Source: Verrucomicrobiales bacterium (GTDB lineage Bacteria > Verrucomicrobiota > Verrucomicrobiia > Limisphaerales > JAYPXF01). From it: a DNA stretch of 64,000 nt. Of the stretch, positions 36,153-44,265 are shown in pieces. The notes beneath the pieces are model-generated. The model was not told where the DNA came from, made no database searches, and was given only the letters and a program-made list of their open reading frames with translations. The stretch is taken from the NCBI GenBank assembly GCA_002715965.1, contig PBAL01000014.1, positions 78,518-142,517 on the forward strand, given 5' to 3'. The translations under genes and the position numbers were made by a program. The stretch's first letter is position 1. Every line of letters begins with the position of its first letter.

Positions 36153-36582
36153 GGCGCAGTTCGTGGGACAGCTTTCCGAATTTCATCTTCTTGGCAATGC
36201 GTTCTTCAAGGCGACGAATTTCAGCGGCTTCCTCCAGCCATGCGTACTGGCCACACTTGGTGCATACCAACAGATCATTGCTCTCTCCGGGCAGGTGCAC
36301 CACGTAGCCGGGATTGGGCTGCCCCCGCATCTCCACCGCCTTTACGAGATCGAGCCGCTGAAGTTCGTTCATCAGGCGATACTGGGTACTGAGATCGCTG
36401 GAAGCAGTGCGCACGACTTCTTCATGCAAATCCTGAATCGACATCGGCGCGTCCGCGGAACACAGCACACGAATAGCCTCCCGACGGGATTTGGTCAGCC
36501 GATTACCCGCATCCTGAAGAACCGACGAGACGTATTCGCATCGCTCATCAAAAGTCCGCTGGATTGGCTTCTGTGTTCCCAT
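36106..36582 (-). CDS. Fur-family metalloregulator, Zur-like
   Basis: A 158-residue winged-helix repressor. LQDAGNRLTKSRREAIRVL is the Fur-type first helix region and STQYRLMNELQRLDLVKAV the recognition-helix part. The structural zinc site is formed by CTKC (107/110) and CEPC (148/151). Candidate sensory ligands are His96, Glu100 and His140. The 'HHHDH' motif of Fur is replaced by HLPGESNDLLVC. Of the Fur, PerR, Mur and Zur options, Zur is favoured by the COG0523 GTPase and Cys/His-rich targets, but sequence alone is not decisive. Operator copy 3 is 37 bases upstream of its start, consistent with autoregulation. Confidence 0.85.
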   Translation of the reverse strand: MGTQKPIQRTFDERCEYVSSVLQDAGNRLTKSRREAIRVLCSADAPMSIQDLHEEVVRTASSDLSTQYRLMNELQRLDLVKAVEMRGQPNPGYVVHLPGESNDLLVCTKCGQYAWLEEAAEIRRLEERIAKKMKFGKLSHELRLNGVCEPCQETPDPA

Positions 36583-36618
36583 AAAAACGCGACAAAGCTA
36601 TGTCCGTCCTGTCGGGAA

Positions 36619-36635
36619 TTGCAATAGGTTTGCAA
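36619..36635. promoter_or_regulatory. Operator copy 3, TTGCAA-TAGGT-TTGCAA
   Basis: Perfect copy of the island motif upstream of the regulator gene (minus strand). Read on that strand, TACTAT overlaps its edge as TACTATTGCAA, a plausible -10 element placed as at copies 2 and 4. Confidence 0.7.
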
Positions 36636-36662
36636 TAGTATTTCCAATTGGCACCAAAACCC

Positions 36663-36691
36663 TTGACGAAAGATGGTCCCCACTCTCTTAT
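36663..36691 (+). promoter_or_regulatory. Candidate sigma70-like promoter for the 36714 gene
   Basis: TTGACG (36663-36668) and TCTTAT (36686-36691) are separated by 17 bases, a near-consensus -35 with a four-of-six -10. The operator copy at 36691 begins at the last base of the -10. Transcription would start only about ten to sixteen bases before the coding region. Confidence 0.45.
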
Positions 36692-36707
36692 TGCATATCG
36701 TTTGCAA
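36691..36707. promoter_or_regulatory. Operator copy 4, TTGCAT-ATCGT-TTGCAA
   Basis: Seventeen-base site directly adjoining the ATG at 36708 and overlapping the candidate promoter's -10. Occupancy would block transcription of the small Cys/His protein and possibly the large repeat protein downstream. Confidence 0.68.
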
Positions 36708-36713
36708 ATGATC

Positions 36714-37076
36714 ATGCGCGCTCAAAATGCCCTGAAGTTTCTGTTGGCCACTTCGTTGGTCTGCAGCGTGGTGGCAGCTGGCGCGCTCGTTCATCTCCCG
36801 GATCTGCACGCCAAATTGCATTCCAAAGGCACAAGCTGCTGCTGTGCAACGGGTGGCAGTATCTCACCCGAGGATCATCAAAATTCTGAAATGCCTGAAG
36901 ATCACCAGTGCTTCATCGAGCTGCTGGCGGCTGGTTGTGTGGATGCGCCTCTGGCAGTTCATTTCATTCCGCTGCAATTTGTCCCGATCTCCGAAGCCAA
37001 GCTGCTCGATCGTGAGCAACTGGCTCCCACCGTTTCCTCCTCAGCATTGCCGGGGCGCGCGCCACCGACCTGCTAA
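36714..37076 (+). CDS. Small secreted Cys/His-rich protein
   Basis: A 120-residue protein with a signal peptide (MRAQNALKFLLATSLVCSVV) and a mature part rich in potential metal ligands: HLPDLHAKLH, SCCCATGG (Cys42-44), EDHQ twice, Cys66, Cys75 and a C-terminal Cys. No family is recognised with confidence. An ATG at 36708 two codons earlier is an alternative start. It lies immediately after operator copy 4, and 132 bases separate it from the 1389-residue repeat protein, so both may be in one transcript. A periplasmic metal-binding or chaperone function is an inference. Confidence 0.65.
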   Translation: MRAQNALKFLLATSLVCSVVAAGALVHLPDLHAKLHSKGTSCCCATGGSISPEDHQNSEMPEDHQCFIELLAAGCVDAPLAVHFIPLQFVPISEAKLLDREQLAPTVSSSALPGRAPPTC

Positions 37077-37208
37077 TCCCCTCGTCCCTTCCCAAACGTG
37101 ATCCGAGACGCTCTGCGGAGCACGCCTTGTCCTAATCCCACGGCTGCTGCCTGGTGGCCAATCAAACCTGAAAAACTGCGTCGTGTTCGGCGCGCAATTA
37201 ACGAAAGA

Positions 37209-40200
37209 ATGATCAAACGAACCTTACTAATCTTGCTGGCGACCCTCTGCATCGTCGGCACGGCAAACGCCCAGCCTTTTCGCATTACGGGTGGGCATGC
37301 CGACATAAACCTGGAATTTGATGGCACGGATTTGGAAATCGGTTTCCACACCGAGTTCACCTCCGGAATGACCACCATCACCGGCGGTGCGCCACAACAG
37401 AACGAGTTCGAAGCAGCGGACATCATCGTCAACGTGCCGGTTGGCACAACGACGACGCGTCCGGCGGATGCTTCGTTTGATCCAATTGGCGTTCCAGCCG
37501 GTCAGCGCATCATCGTGATGCCACAAACCGAGGCGGGGTCTGAAGCAGCCGGCGTGGTCTTCCTGGGCTGGGCTGCTGAAGAACTCACCGCGGCTGACTG
37601 GTCCGGCGACCTGACTTGGACACTGACGGGCGTGTCTGGTCCGGGCGCCTTTTCCGCCTACGGGTCGGGGCTCACGCCAAACTTTGATATGGCTTCTTCC
37701 GACGGCGTCACTGCCGGCGACAGCTTCACGATGGAAGCCGGGCACCACGAGCATTTCAATCTCGGCTTCTCTGCACCGGGCACCTACCAGATCCAGTTGC
37801 AGGTGTCGGGAACGCACAACACAGCTGGAGCAGTGAGCACAACCGGCACGCTGACCTTTGACGTGGCAGCTGCGCCATTCCGAATCAACGGCGGCCATGC
37901 GGATGTGAACCTTGAGTTTGACGGTACGGAACTGGAAGTCGGCTTCCACACGGAATTTACCGGTGGCATGACTGAGATCTCCGGTGGCGCCCCGCAACAG
38001 AACGAATTCGAAGCATCGGACATCGTTGTCAATGTGCCGGTGGGCACAACCACGACGCGTCCCGCGGGTTCGGAATTCGATCCGATCGGTGTACCGGCTG
38101 GCCAGCGCATCAATGTGATGCCGCAAACTGAAGCGGGATCGGAAGCGGCCGGTGTGGTCTTCCTTGGCTGGGGCGCGGAAGAACTCACTGCCGCGGACTG
38201 GACCGGCGATCTGACTTGGACATTGACCGGCGTCAGCGGTCCGGGGCAGTTCTCCGCGTATAGCTCGGGATTGAGTCCAAACTTCGACATGGCCTCGTCC
38301 GATGGCATTACAGCCGCTGACAGTTTCACCATGGAAGCGGGCCATCACGAACACTTCAACCTCGGCTTCTCCGAACCGGGTACTTATCAGATTCAGGTGC
38401 AAGTGGCGGGAACGCACAACACCGCTGGCTCGGTCAGCACAACCCAAACTTTGACCTTCGACGTGGCGGCCGCGCCGTTCCGTATCAATGGCGGACATGC
38501 CGACATCAATCTGGAGTTTGACGGTTCCGAACTGGAAGTCGGCTTCCACACGGAGTTCACCGGTGGCCACACCGACATTCTGGGTGGCGCCCCGCAGCAG
38601 AACGAGTTCGAAGCATCGGACATTGTCGTCAATGTGCCGGTGGGCACAACCACAACACGTCCAGCGGATGCATCGTTTGATCCGATTGGAGTTCCGGGTG
38701 GCCAACGTATCAATGTGATGCCGCAAACCGAAGCGGCTTCCGAGGCTGCTGGCGTTGTGTTCCTTGGCTGGGCTGCCGAAGAACTCACCGCGGCCGACTG
38801 GAGTGGCGACCTTACCTGGACTTTGACCGGCGTGTCCGGTCCGGGAACGTTTTCCGCCTACGGGTCGGGACTCACGCCCAACTTCGAGATGGCGTCTTCC
38901 GACGGCATCGGTGCCGGGGACAGCTTCACCATGGAAGCCGGCCACCACGAACACTTCAACCTCGGCTTCTCACACCCGGGCACGTACCAGATTCAGTTGC
39001 AGGTGTCGGGAACGCACAACACGGCGGGAGCGGTGAGTACCACGCAATCCTTGACCTTCGACGTGGCGGCCAGCCCGTTCCGTATCAACGGCGGTCATGC
39101 GGATGTGAACCTGGAATTTGACGGCTCCGAGCTCGAGGTCGGTTTCCACACCGAGTTCACCGGAGGTCACACCGAAATCCTGGGAGGTGCGCCCGCGCAG
39201 AACGAATTCGAAGCCTCGGACATTGTCGTCAACGTCCCGGTCGGTACGACCACGACGCGCCCCGCAGGATCGGAGTTTGATCCAATTGGTGTTCCTGCCG
39301 GGCAACGCATAAACATCATGCCGCAAACCGAAGAGGCTTCCGAAGCTGCGGGTGTGGTCCGCTTGGGCTGGGCTGCGGAAGAGTTGACAGCAGCCGACTG
39401 GACAGGCGACCTGACCTGGACGCTGACAGGTGTGACCGGGCCGGGCACATTTTCAGTCTACGAGTCCGGACTGACACCAAACTTTCACATGGCTTCCGCC
39501 GATGGACTTGGTGCGGGTGATGCATTCTCAGTTGAAGCAGGTCATCATGAGCACTTCAACCTTGGGTTTTCCGCCCCGGGTACTTACCAGATTCAACTGA
39601 ACGTCGCCGGCACGCACAACACAGCCGGTGCTGTAAATTCCACCAGCACGTTGACGTTTGATGTGGTTGCAGCTCCCTACCGCCTCACTGGCGGACATGC
39701 GGATGTGAATCTCGAGTTTGACGGCTCCGAGTTGGATGTTGGATTCCACACTGAGTTTACCGACGGGCACACACAGATCACGGGTGGTGCGCCCGCGCAG
39801 AACGAATTCGAGGCCTCAGACCTCATCATCGACGTTTCGGTGGGAACGACGCTGACGCGACCGGGTGCGGCCTCGTTTTTGTCGATCGGTGTCCCCGCGG
39901 GGCAACGTATCAATGTGATGCCTCAAACCGAGGCGGCCTCGCAGGCAGCCGGGGTCGTGCGACTCGGATGGGCGGCTGAAGAACTAACCGCAGCGGATTG
40001 GAGTGGAAATTTGAGCTGGACCTTGACCGGCGTCAGCGGACCCGGAGCGTTCTCAGTCTATCGATCCGGGGTGGTCCCGACCTTTCTGATGGCTTCGTTC
40101 AACGGATTGAGTGCCGGGGACTCCTTCAATGTGGAAGCGGGTCATCACGAACACTTCAATATCGGTTTCTCACATCCCGGCACATATCAGGTTCAGCTGA

Positions 40201-41378
40201 CCGTGGCTGGGACACACAACACCGCAGGAACGGTCAGCTCAACGAGAACGTTGACCTTCGACGTGACCGCCCAGCCGTATCAGCTCACGGGCGGTCACGG
40301 TGATGTGAATCTCGAACTGGATGGCAATGAATTCGAAATCGGATTTCACACGGAATTCACTGCCGGGATGACCACCATCACCGGTGGCGCGCCGCAACAG
40401 AACGAGTTCGAGGCATCGGATCTCGATGTCATCATTCCGGCAGCCAGCGTGCTAGCTCGTCCCCCGGGGCCAGAATGGGACCCCACCGGTGTGAGTGCAG
40501 GTGGCGGTCTTTACGTTCTTCCGCAGACGGAAGACGCATCTGAAACCGCCGGGGCCGTATTCCTTGGTTGGGCCACCGAGGAACTGACCGCAGCGGATTG
40601 GAGCAGCGACATCACCTGGACGCTCAATGGCGTAACGGGGCCGGGCCACTTCTCCGTTTACGAATCCGGACTCACGCCGACCTTCCGCATGTCGACTGCG
40701 GACGGCATTTCAGCCTCGGATAGTTTTGCGATCGAAGCCGGCCATCACGAGCACTTCAATCTCGGTTTCTCTCAGCCAGGTTTGTATTTGGTGAACCTAA
40801 CCGCAGCCGGAACGCACAATACCTTGGGCGCCGTCAGCGGAACGGGCACGCTGATGTTTGTCGTGAACGAGGCTGCGGGAATCACTGCCGGAATTAACGC
40901 CGGGGTCTTCTCAGCCGGATTGCCGGTGGCAGTGCTTGGGAGTGGTGGTTCGCTGGCGTTGGACATCCCAGCAGGCGCGGTGACAGGCACGGGCCTGAGC
41001 TATCAGTGGCAGTTGGATGGAGTGGACATACCAGGTGCGACCAGTGCGACCCTGTATGCCACGGACGCTGTGCCCGGCAATTACCGGGTGATAATTACGG
41101 GAGCGACGGGCCCGGCTGTGACCAGTCCAAACGTCCCGGTGCTTCGCGTTACCACAATCTTTGTAGCTGGTGCGAAGGTGGAAGGTCCTACGGCCGGGTT
41201 GAATCTGATTCTTCAATCAAGCGACGCAATCAGGGCACCCACGACATTCGAACCGGTGCAAGGCTCGCAAGCTGTTCCGGACGGAAACAACGTCCTCCGA
41301 CTATTGGATGTAAATCGAGATCCGGCGACCATTGGATCGCGGTTCTTCCAGATCGGCGTTCAACAACCACAACCATAA
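37209..41378 (+). CDS. Giant secreted protein with six 200-residue His-rich repeats (choice-of-anchor M-like)
   Basis: A 1389-residue protein. The signal peptide is MIKRTLLILLATLCIVGTA. The frame is open 37 codons further upstream, but the ATG at 37209 fits the leader best. Six tandem domains of 200 residues follow, starting at bases 37275, 37875, 38475, 39075, 39675 and 40275. Each has GGHADVNLEFDG, a central AEELTAADWSGDLTW block, and the ligand-rich AGHHEHFNLGF plus PGTYQ and GTHNTAG. The last part resembles the surface-anchored protein repeat (TIGR03769/choice-of-anchor M) found in actinobacterial metal-uptake clusters. An Ig-like domain (YQWQLDGVDIPG) occupies about 1250-1330. No sorting motif is visible. 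Capture of zinc by the repeats is inferred. Confidence 0.85.
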   Translation: MIKRTLLILLATLCIVGTANAQPFRITGGHADINLEFDGTDLEIGFHTEFTSGMTTITGGAPQQNEFEAADIIVNVPVGTTTTRPADASFDPIGVPAGQRIIVMPQTEAGSEAAGVVFLGWAAEELTAADWSGDLTWTLTGVSGPGAFSAYGSGLTPNFDMASSDGVTAGDSFTMEAGHHEHFNLGFSAPGTYQIQLQVSGTHNTAGAVSTTGTLTFDVAAAPFRINGGHADVNLEFDGTELEVGFHTEFTGGMTEISGGAPQQNEFEASDIVVNVPVGTTTTRPAGSEFDPIGVPAGQRINVMPQTEAGSEAAGVVFLGWGAEELTAADWTGDLTWTLTGVSGPGQFSAYSSGLSPNFDMASSDGITAADSFTMEAGHHEHFNLGFSEPGTYQIQVQVAGTHNTAGSVSTTQTLTFDVAAAPFRINGGHADINLEFDGSELEVGFHTEFTGGHTDILGGAPQQNEFEASDIVVNVPVGTTTTRPADASFDPIGVPGGQRINVMPQTEAASEAAGVVFLGWAAEELTAADWSGDLTWTLTGVSGPGTFSAYGSGLTPNFEMASSDGIGAGDSFTMEAGHHEHFNLGFSHPGTYQIQLQVSGTHNTAGAVSTTQSLTFDVAASPFRINGGHADVNLEFDGSELEVGFHTEFTGGHTEILGGAPAQNEFEASDIVVNVPVGTTTTRPAGSEFDPIGVPAGQRINIMPQTEEASEAAGVVRLGWAAEELTAADWTGDLTWTLTGVTGPGTFSVYESGLTPNFHMASADGLGAGDAFSVEAGHHEHFNLGFSAPGTYQIQLNVAGTHNTAGAVNSTSTLTFDVVAAPYRLTGGHADVNLEFDGSELDVGFHTEFTDGHTQITGGAPAQNEFEASDLIIDVSVGTTLTRPGAASFLSIGVPAGQRINVMPQTEAASQAAGVVRLGWAAEELTAADWSGNLSWTLTGVSGPGAFSVYRSGVVPTFLMASFNGLSAGDSFNVEAGHHEHFNIGFSHPGTYQVQLTVAGTHNTAGTVSSTRTLTFDVTAQPYQLTGGHGDVNLELDGNEFEIGFHTEFTAGMTTITGGAPQQNEFEASDLDVIIPAASVLARPPGPEWDPTGVSAGGGLYVLPQTEDASETAGAVFLGWATEELTAADWSSDITWTLNGVTGPGHFSVYESGLTPTFRMSTADGISASDSFAIEAGHHEHFNLGFSQPGLYLVNLTAAGTHNTLGAVSGTGTLMFVVNEAAGITAGINAGVFSAGLPVAVLGSGGSLALDIPAGAVTGTGLSYQWQLDGVDIPGATSATLYATDAVPGNYRVIITGATGPAVTSPNVPVLRVTTIFVAGAKVEGPTAGLNLILQSSDAIRAPTTFEPVQGSQAVPDGNNVLRLLDVNRDPATIGSRFFQIGVQQPQP
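37275..40874 (+). repeat. Six tandem 600-bp coding repeats
   Basis: Unit boundaries (codon for the Pro before the 'F-R-I' strand) are exactly 600 bases apart for all six units, with no insertion or deletion. Units 2-4 are most alike at the DNA level. Units 1, 5 and 6 are more diverged, unit 6 most. This implies duplication with strong length constraint. Confidence 0.9.
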
Positions 41379-41386
41379 CGAGTATT

Positions 41387-41420
41387 CCCGCCGATCCCGC
41401 CGGGTGGCGGGATCGGCGGG
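41387..41420 (+). terminator. 15-bp perfect GC-rich hairpin after the repeat protein
   Basis: CCCGCCGATCCCGCC (41387-41401) pairs exactly with GGCGGGATCGGCGGG (41406-41420) around GGGT, beginning nine bases after the stop codon. The position suggests a terminator, though no T-run follows. It may equally be a copy of a dispersed palindrome. Confidence 0.6.
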
Positions 41421-41465
41421 CTCTGACCGTTAAGTACTTACGCGCAAGAAACCCGTCTGATTGAT

Positions 41466-41870
41466 TCAGCCAATGCGATAACTGATCCGCTGAATCACAT
41501 CACTGCCGAATCCATGTTGGAGTCGCTGCAGAATTTCCTGGCGCCGATAGCGTACGATTTCAGAAAGCCATACGTTTGTGTCCACGCTCACGAAGAGCGT
41601 TCCTTTGACGAGTGAAGTGGGCTGGGCGTGAGCAGTGATGGTGGGATCGATCAGGCTGTTCCAGACCTTCACGATTTCGGCCTCGCTACGTTTGCGATCA
41701 AGTCCGATCCCCTTGAGTACCTTCGCCATGACGCTCTCGGCAGTGCGATTGCGTTCCTCTCGGGCGATCTCCAAGGGCTTATGGTCAACGCCTCGCCATT
41801 CCGCCAGGACCTCGTCGGCGGGCGTTCTGGGAGCTGGTTTCCAGCTATCAACTCGGAGAGACGTGCTCAT
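41466..41870 (-). CDS. DUF721/DciA-like protein
   Basis: A 134-residue basic protein. The C-terminal half (VWNSLIDPTITAHAQPTSL, GTLFVSVDTNVWLSEI and YRRQEILQRLQ) matches the DUF721 family, of which DciA is the ancestral loader of the replicative helicase. The N-terminal part is poorly conserved. ATG 41870 is preferred to the upstream TTG. The 23-base overlap with the preceding glycosidase gene suggests co-transcription but no shared function. Confidence 0.72.
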   Translation of the reverse strand: MSTSLRVDSWKPAPRTPADEVLAEWRGVDHKPLEIAREERNRTAESVMAKVLKGIGLDRKRSEAEIVKVWNSLIDPTITAHAQPTSLVKGTLFVSVDTNVWLSEIVRYRRQEILQRLQHGFGSDVIQRISYRIG

Positions 41871-43890
41871 CAATGATCAATACACCGTGTGGGGGTATAT
41901 CATAGCCCCCTTTGATCTCCGTGTCGTTCATGTAATCGTGCACCGGCTTGAAAAACTGCACGTGCACGGGGGCGTCGTTGTGGTTGATGAGGAAGTAGAT
42001 TCGGTAGTCGCTGCGTTCCCGCATGCTGACCTCGATCTGCTCGGGGACGCGCAACAAGGCCGGCAAACCGATCAACTGACGGATCCAAGTCACGACGTCG
42101 GAGTAGAATTCCTGGTGGCTCATGGTGCCGATGTAAATCGCGCGGCCGTTTCCGAATTCGTTGATCGTCATGGCCGGCCGGCCGGCGTAGAAGTCGAGGG
42201 CATAGGTTCCCAGAACTTCACAATCGATCGGCTCGATCACGTCGCACCAGGTTCGTGCAGGATGCAATGCGGTGGTCGGAAATGATCCTTTGAAAGTGAG
42301 GTGGTTTTCTTCGCCCGGAGGCAGCGGATCGATCTCCAGAACTTCCAGGCCAAAGACGTCTGTCAATTCGTATGGGATGCCGTTGATCGGTGCGATGTGG
42401 CTTTCATTGATCAGGCCGGTGTTGAAGGTCCCCAGCAAGGTCCCGCCATTCTCCACGTATTCGCGCAACAAATCCGCCTCTTCGCCCGCGAGCGCGTGCA
42501 GCGAGGGTGCAATCACGAGCCGATACTTCGAAAGATCGTCGCCGAGCCGGGCGAAATCCACGGGCACGTTCTTGTCGTGAAACGCCGAGTAATACAGGTC
42601 GATATGATCTCGTTGATTGAAATACCGATTAGGGCGCAACGACTGGTTCTGTGCCCATTCGTTTTCCTGGCTGATCAGGATTGCGGTCTCCGGAAGAACC
42701 TGCGTTCCGGCGAGGGCGGGCGCAAGTTGTCCGACCTCTTCACCAATCTGTATGATCTCGTCATACATGCGGTTTTCCGCGCGGCCGTCGTGAGTGAGAA
42801 CGCCACCGTAAAACTTTTCGGGACCGATGCGCGGCTGCCGCCAATAGAAGTAGAGAATGCCCATGGCACCGCGTGAAATGAGCTGGTAGGTGAGCAGACG
42901 CAAGACGCCCGGACGGATCAATGAATTGGCATCGCCCCAGCTCACTTGTCCCGCCTTCTGTTCCATCACCCAAAACCCTTCGGCTTCCTCGTCCTTCTTT
43001 AGCGAACGAACGATGTCGAGATTCATGGCTGCCTTCGATGGCCGATCGTGGTCGGTGGCATCACTGTCGAGCGAGACAAAATCGATTGCGTCGGCGAGGT
43101 CGAAGAGGTCCAACTGCGTTGCGTAGGGACGCGCCGGCGTGGTGACGGGAATGCTGCCGTTGGCTTCCTGCAGGATCTCCGCCTGCATGCGGACGAATGC
43201 CGCACAGGTATCGCTGGAGAATCTCCGCCAATCTGTCAACAATGCCGGATTGTGCGGCGCCGGTGTGTTCTGCGGCATCGGCACGTCTTCCCAGTCCTGA
43301 ACCATCTGCCCCCAGAAACGCAGGCCGAGCATCGTGTTCAGGTTGTCGATGTCCTGGTATTTCTGCTTCAGCCAATCCTGCCAGTCGGTCTTGGTTTCGG
43401 GATTGTACGAATACTCGGTGTTGTGACGCCCGATGCCGTTGTCAATCTGCCAAGCGACCAAGTCCTTGTGATCAGCGAGTGTCTCGGCCATCGCGGTGAC
43501 CACCTTCTTGCAATACTCCCAATAAACGTTGCTGTTCATCGAGATCGCCCGGCGGGTGCCGGCGTGGCGCACCACCCCGTTTTCGTCGATCGGAAGAATC
43601 TCCGGATGCTTCTTCGACAACCAAATCGGCGGAGCGGCTGTGGGTGTGCCAAGCACTGTCTTGATGCCCTGTTCGCCGAAGGTGTCCATTGCGCGAAGCA
43701 GCCAGTCGAAGTCAAACTTGCCTTCTTCCGGCTCGCAATGCCCCCATGAGAACTCGCCCATGCGGACGACATTCATGCCGGCCTGGGCCATCAGTTGAGC
43801 GTCAATTTCCCATCGCGACTCCGGGGCTTCCTCGTCTCCGTCGAACGGAAAAACCCAATGTTCCGGATAATAATCTGCTCCAAAATACAT
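41848..43890 (-). CDS. GH42-type glycosidase lacking the acid/base glutamate
   Basis: A 680-residue GH42 (beta-galactosidase-like) protein without a signal peptide. The start MYFGADYYPEHW is typical of the family, followed by MGEFSWGHCEPEEGKFDF. At the acid/base position, where GH42 enzymes read WQxDNE, this protein reads AWQIDNGIGRHNTEY with Gly152. The nucleophile region is intact: GFWVMEQKAGQVSWGD, Glu near 310. The trimerisation domain (YRLVIAPSLHALAGEEAD) and the C-terminal small beta domain follow. It may use another acid, act on activated substrates, or be a pseudoenzyme. It is the only sugar hydrolase between the metal island and the next sulfatase. Confidence 0.88.
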   Translation of the reverse strand: MYFGADYYPEHWVFPFDGDEEAPESRWEIDAQLMAQAGMNVVRMGEFSWGHCEPEEGKFDFDWLLRAMDTFGEQGIKTVLGTPTAAPPIWLSKKHPEILPIDENGVVRHAGTRRAISMNSNVYWEYCKKVVTAMAETLADHKDLVAWQIDNGIGRHNTEYSYNPETKTDWQDWLKQKYQDIDNLNTMLGLRFWGQMVQDWEDVPMPQNTPAPHNPALLTDWRRFSSDTCAAFVRMQAEILQEANGSIPVTTPARPYATQLDLFDLADAIDFVSLDSDATDHDRPSKAAMNLDIVRSLKKDEEAEGFWVMEQKAGQVSWGDANSLIRPGVLRLLTYQLISRGAMGILYFYWRQPRIGPEKFYGGVLTHDGRAENRMYDEIIQIGEEVGQLAPALAGTQVLPETAILISQENEWAQNQSLRPNRYFNQRDHIDLYYSAFHDKNVPVDFARLGDDLSKYRLVIAPSLHALAGEEADLLREYVENGGTLLGTFNTGLINESHIAPINGIPYELTDVFGLEVLEIDPLPPGEENHLTFKGSFPTTALHPARTWCDVIEPIDCEVLGTYALDFYAGRPAMTINEFGNGRAIYIGTMSHQEFYSDVVTWIRQLIGLPALLRVPEQIEVSMRERSDYRIYFLINHNDAPVHVQFFKPVHDYMNDTEIKGGYDIPPHGVLIIDEHVSPS

Positions 43891-44265
43891 ATCTGTTCTG
43901 TTGCGACTTGAGTTGGCACGTTAGGCGAACGAACGTCGAACGATCAATGATTTTCCGTGTAAACCCCTGCGCTGGCCTGGGTTGCGTCAAGCGATCCACA
44001 AATACTGAGCGACGCAGATTTACCGAGAAAAAGATTAAAACCTTTATCGTAACAAAATCAGTATAGCACACAGTGAAGCCGCTTTGGTAGATTGGGCTTC
44101 GCCACGCTCTTTAACACTTTGTCCGTCTGGCAGTACGTTTCTTCAGAGGGGTTCCCCACCCCCACCTCCTTGGCGTCTGTCAGGCGGACACTTTTGTAAG
44201 GACGGAGGTCTGCCGCTCGAGAAGAGGTGGCTTCGCGCGGATTCCCTCTGTAGGCTCACTTGGAA
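43891..44265. other. Intergenic region without a gene
   Basis: A 375-base gap between the divergent GH42 and YraN genes. It contains an AT-rich stretch at about 44025-44070 and GC-rich sequence at 44140-44245, but no open frame with protein-like character, no clear promoter and no RNA gene was found. The upstream promoters of both genes presumably lie here. Confidence 0.5.

Noticed and set aside
37227..38954. Minus-strand open frame of 575 residues opposite the repeat protein
   Set aside because: A consequence of the biased codon use and periodicity of the six repeats; it has repeated nonsense composition and no start context.
37275..40874. CRISPR or DNA-level satellite interpretation of the 600-bp repeat
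   Set aside because: The repeats are in-frame coding domains with codon-level variation, not spacer-separated identical repeats.
43891..44265. Possible riboswitch or small RNA in the GH42-YraN gap
   Set aside because: No conserved riboswitch element or convincing fold was recognisable; left as an unannotated gap.
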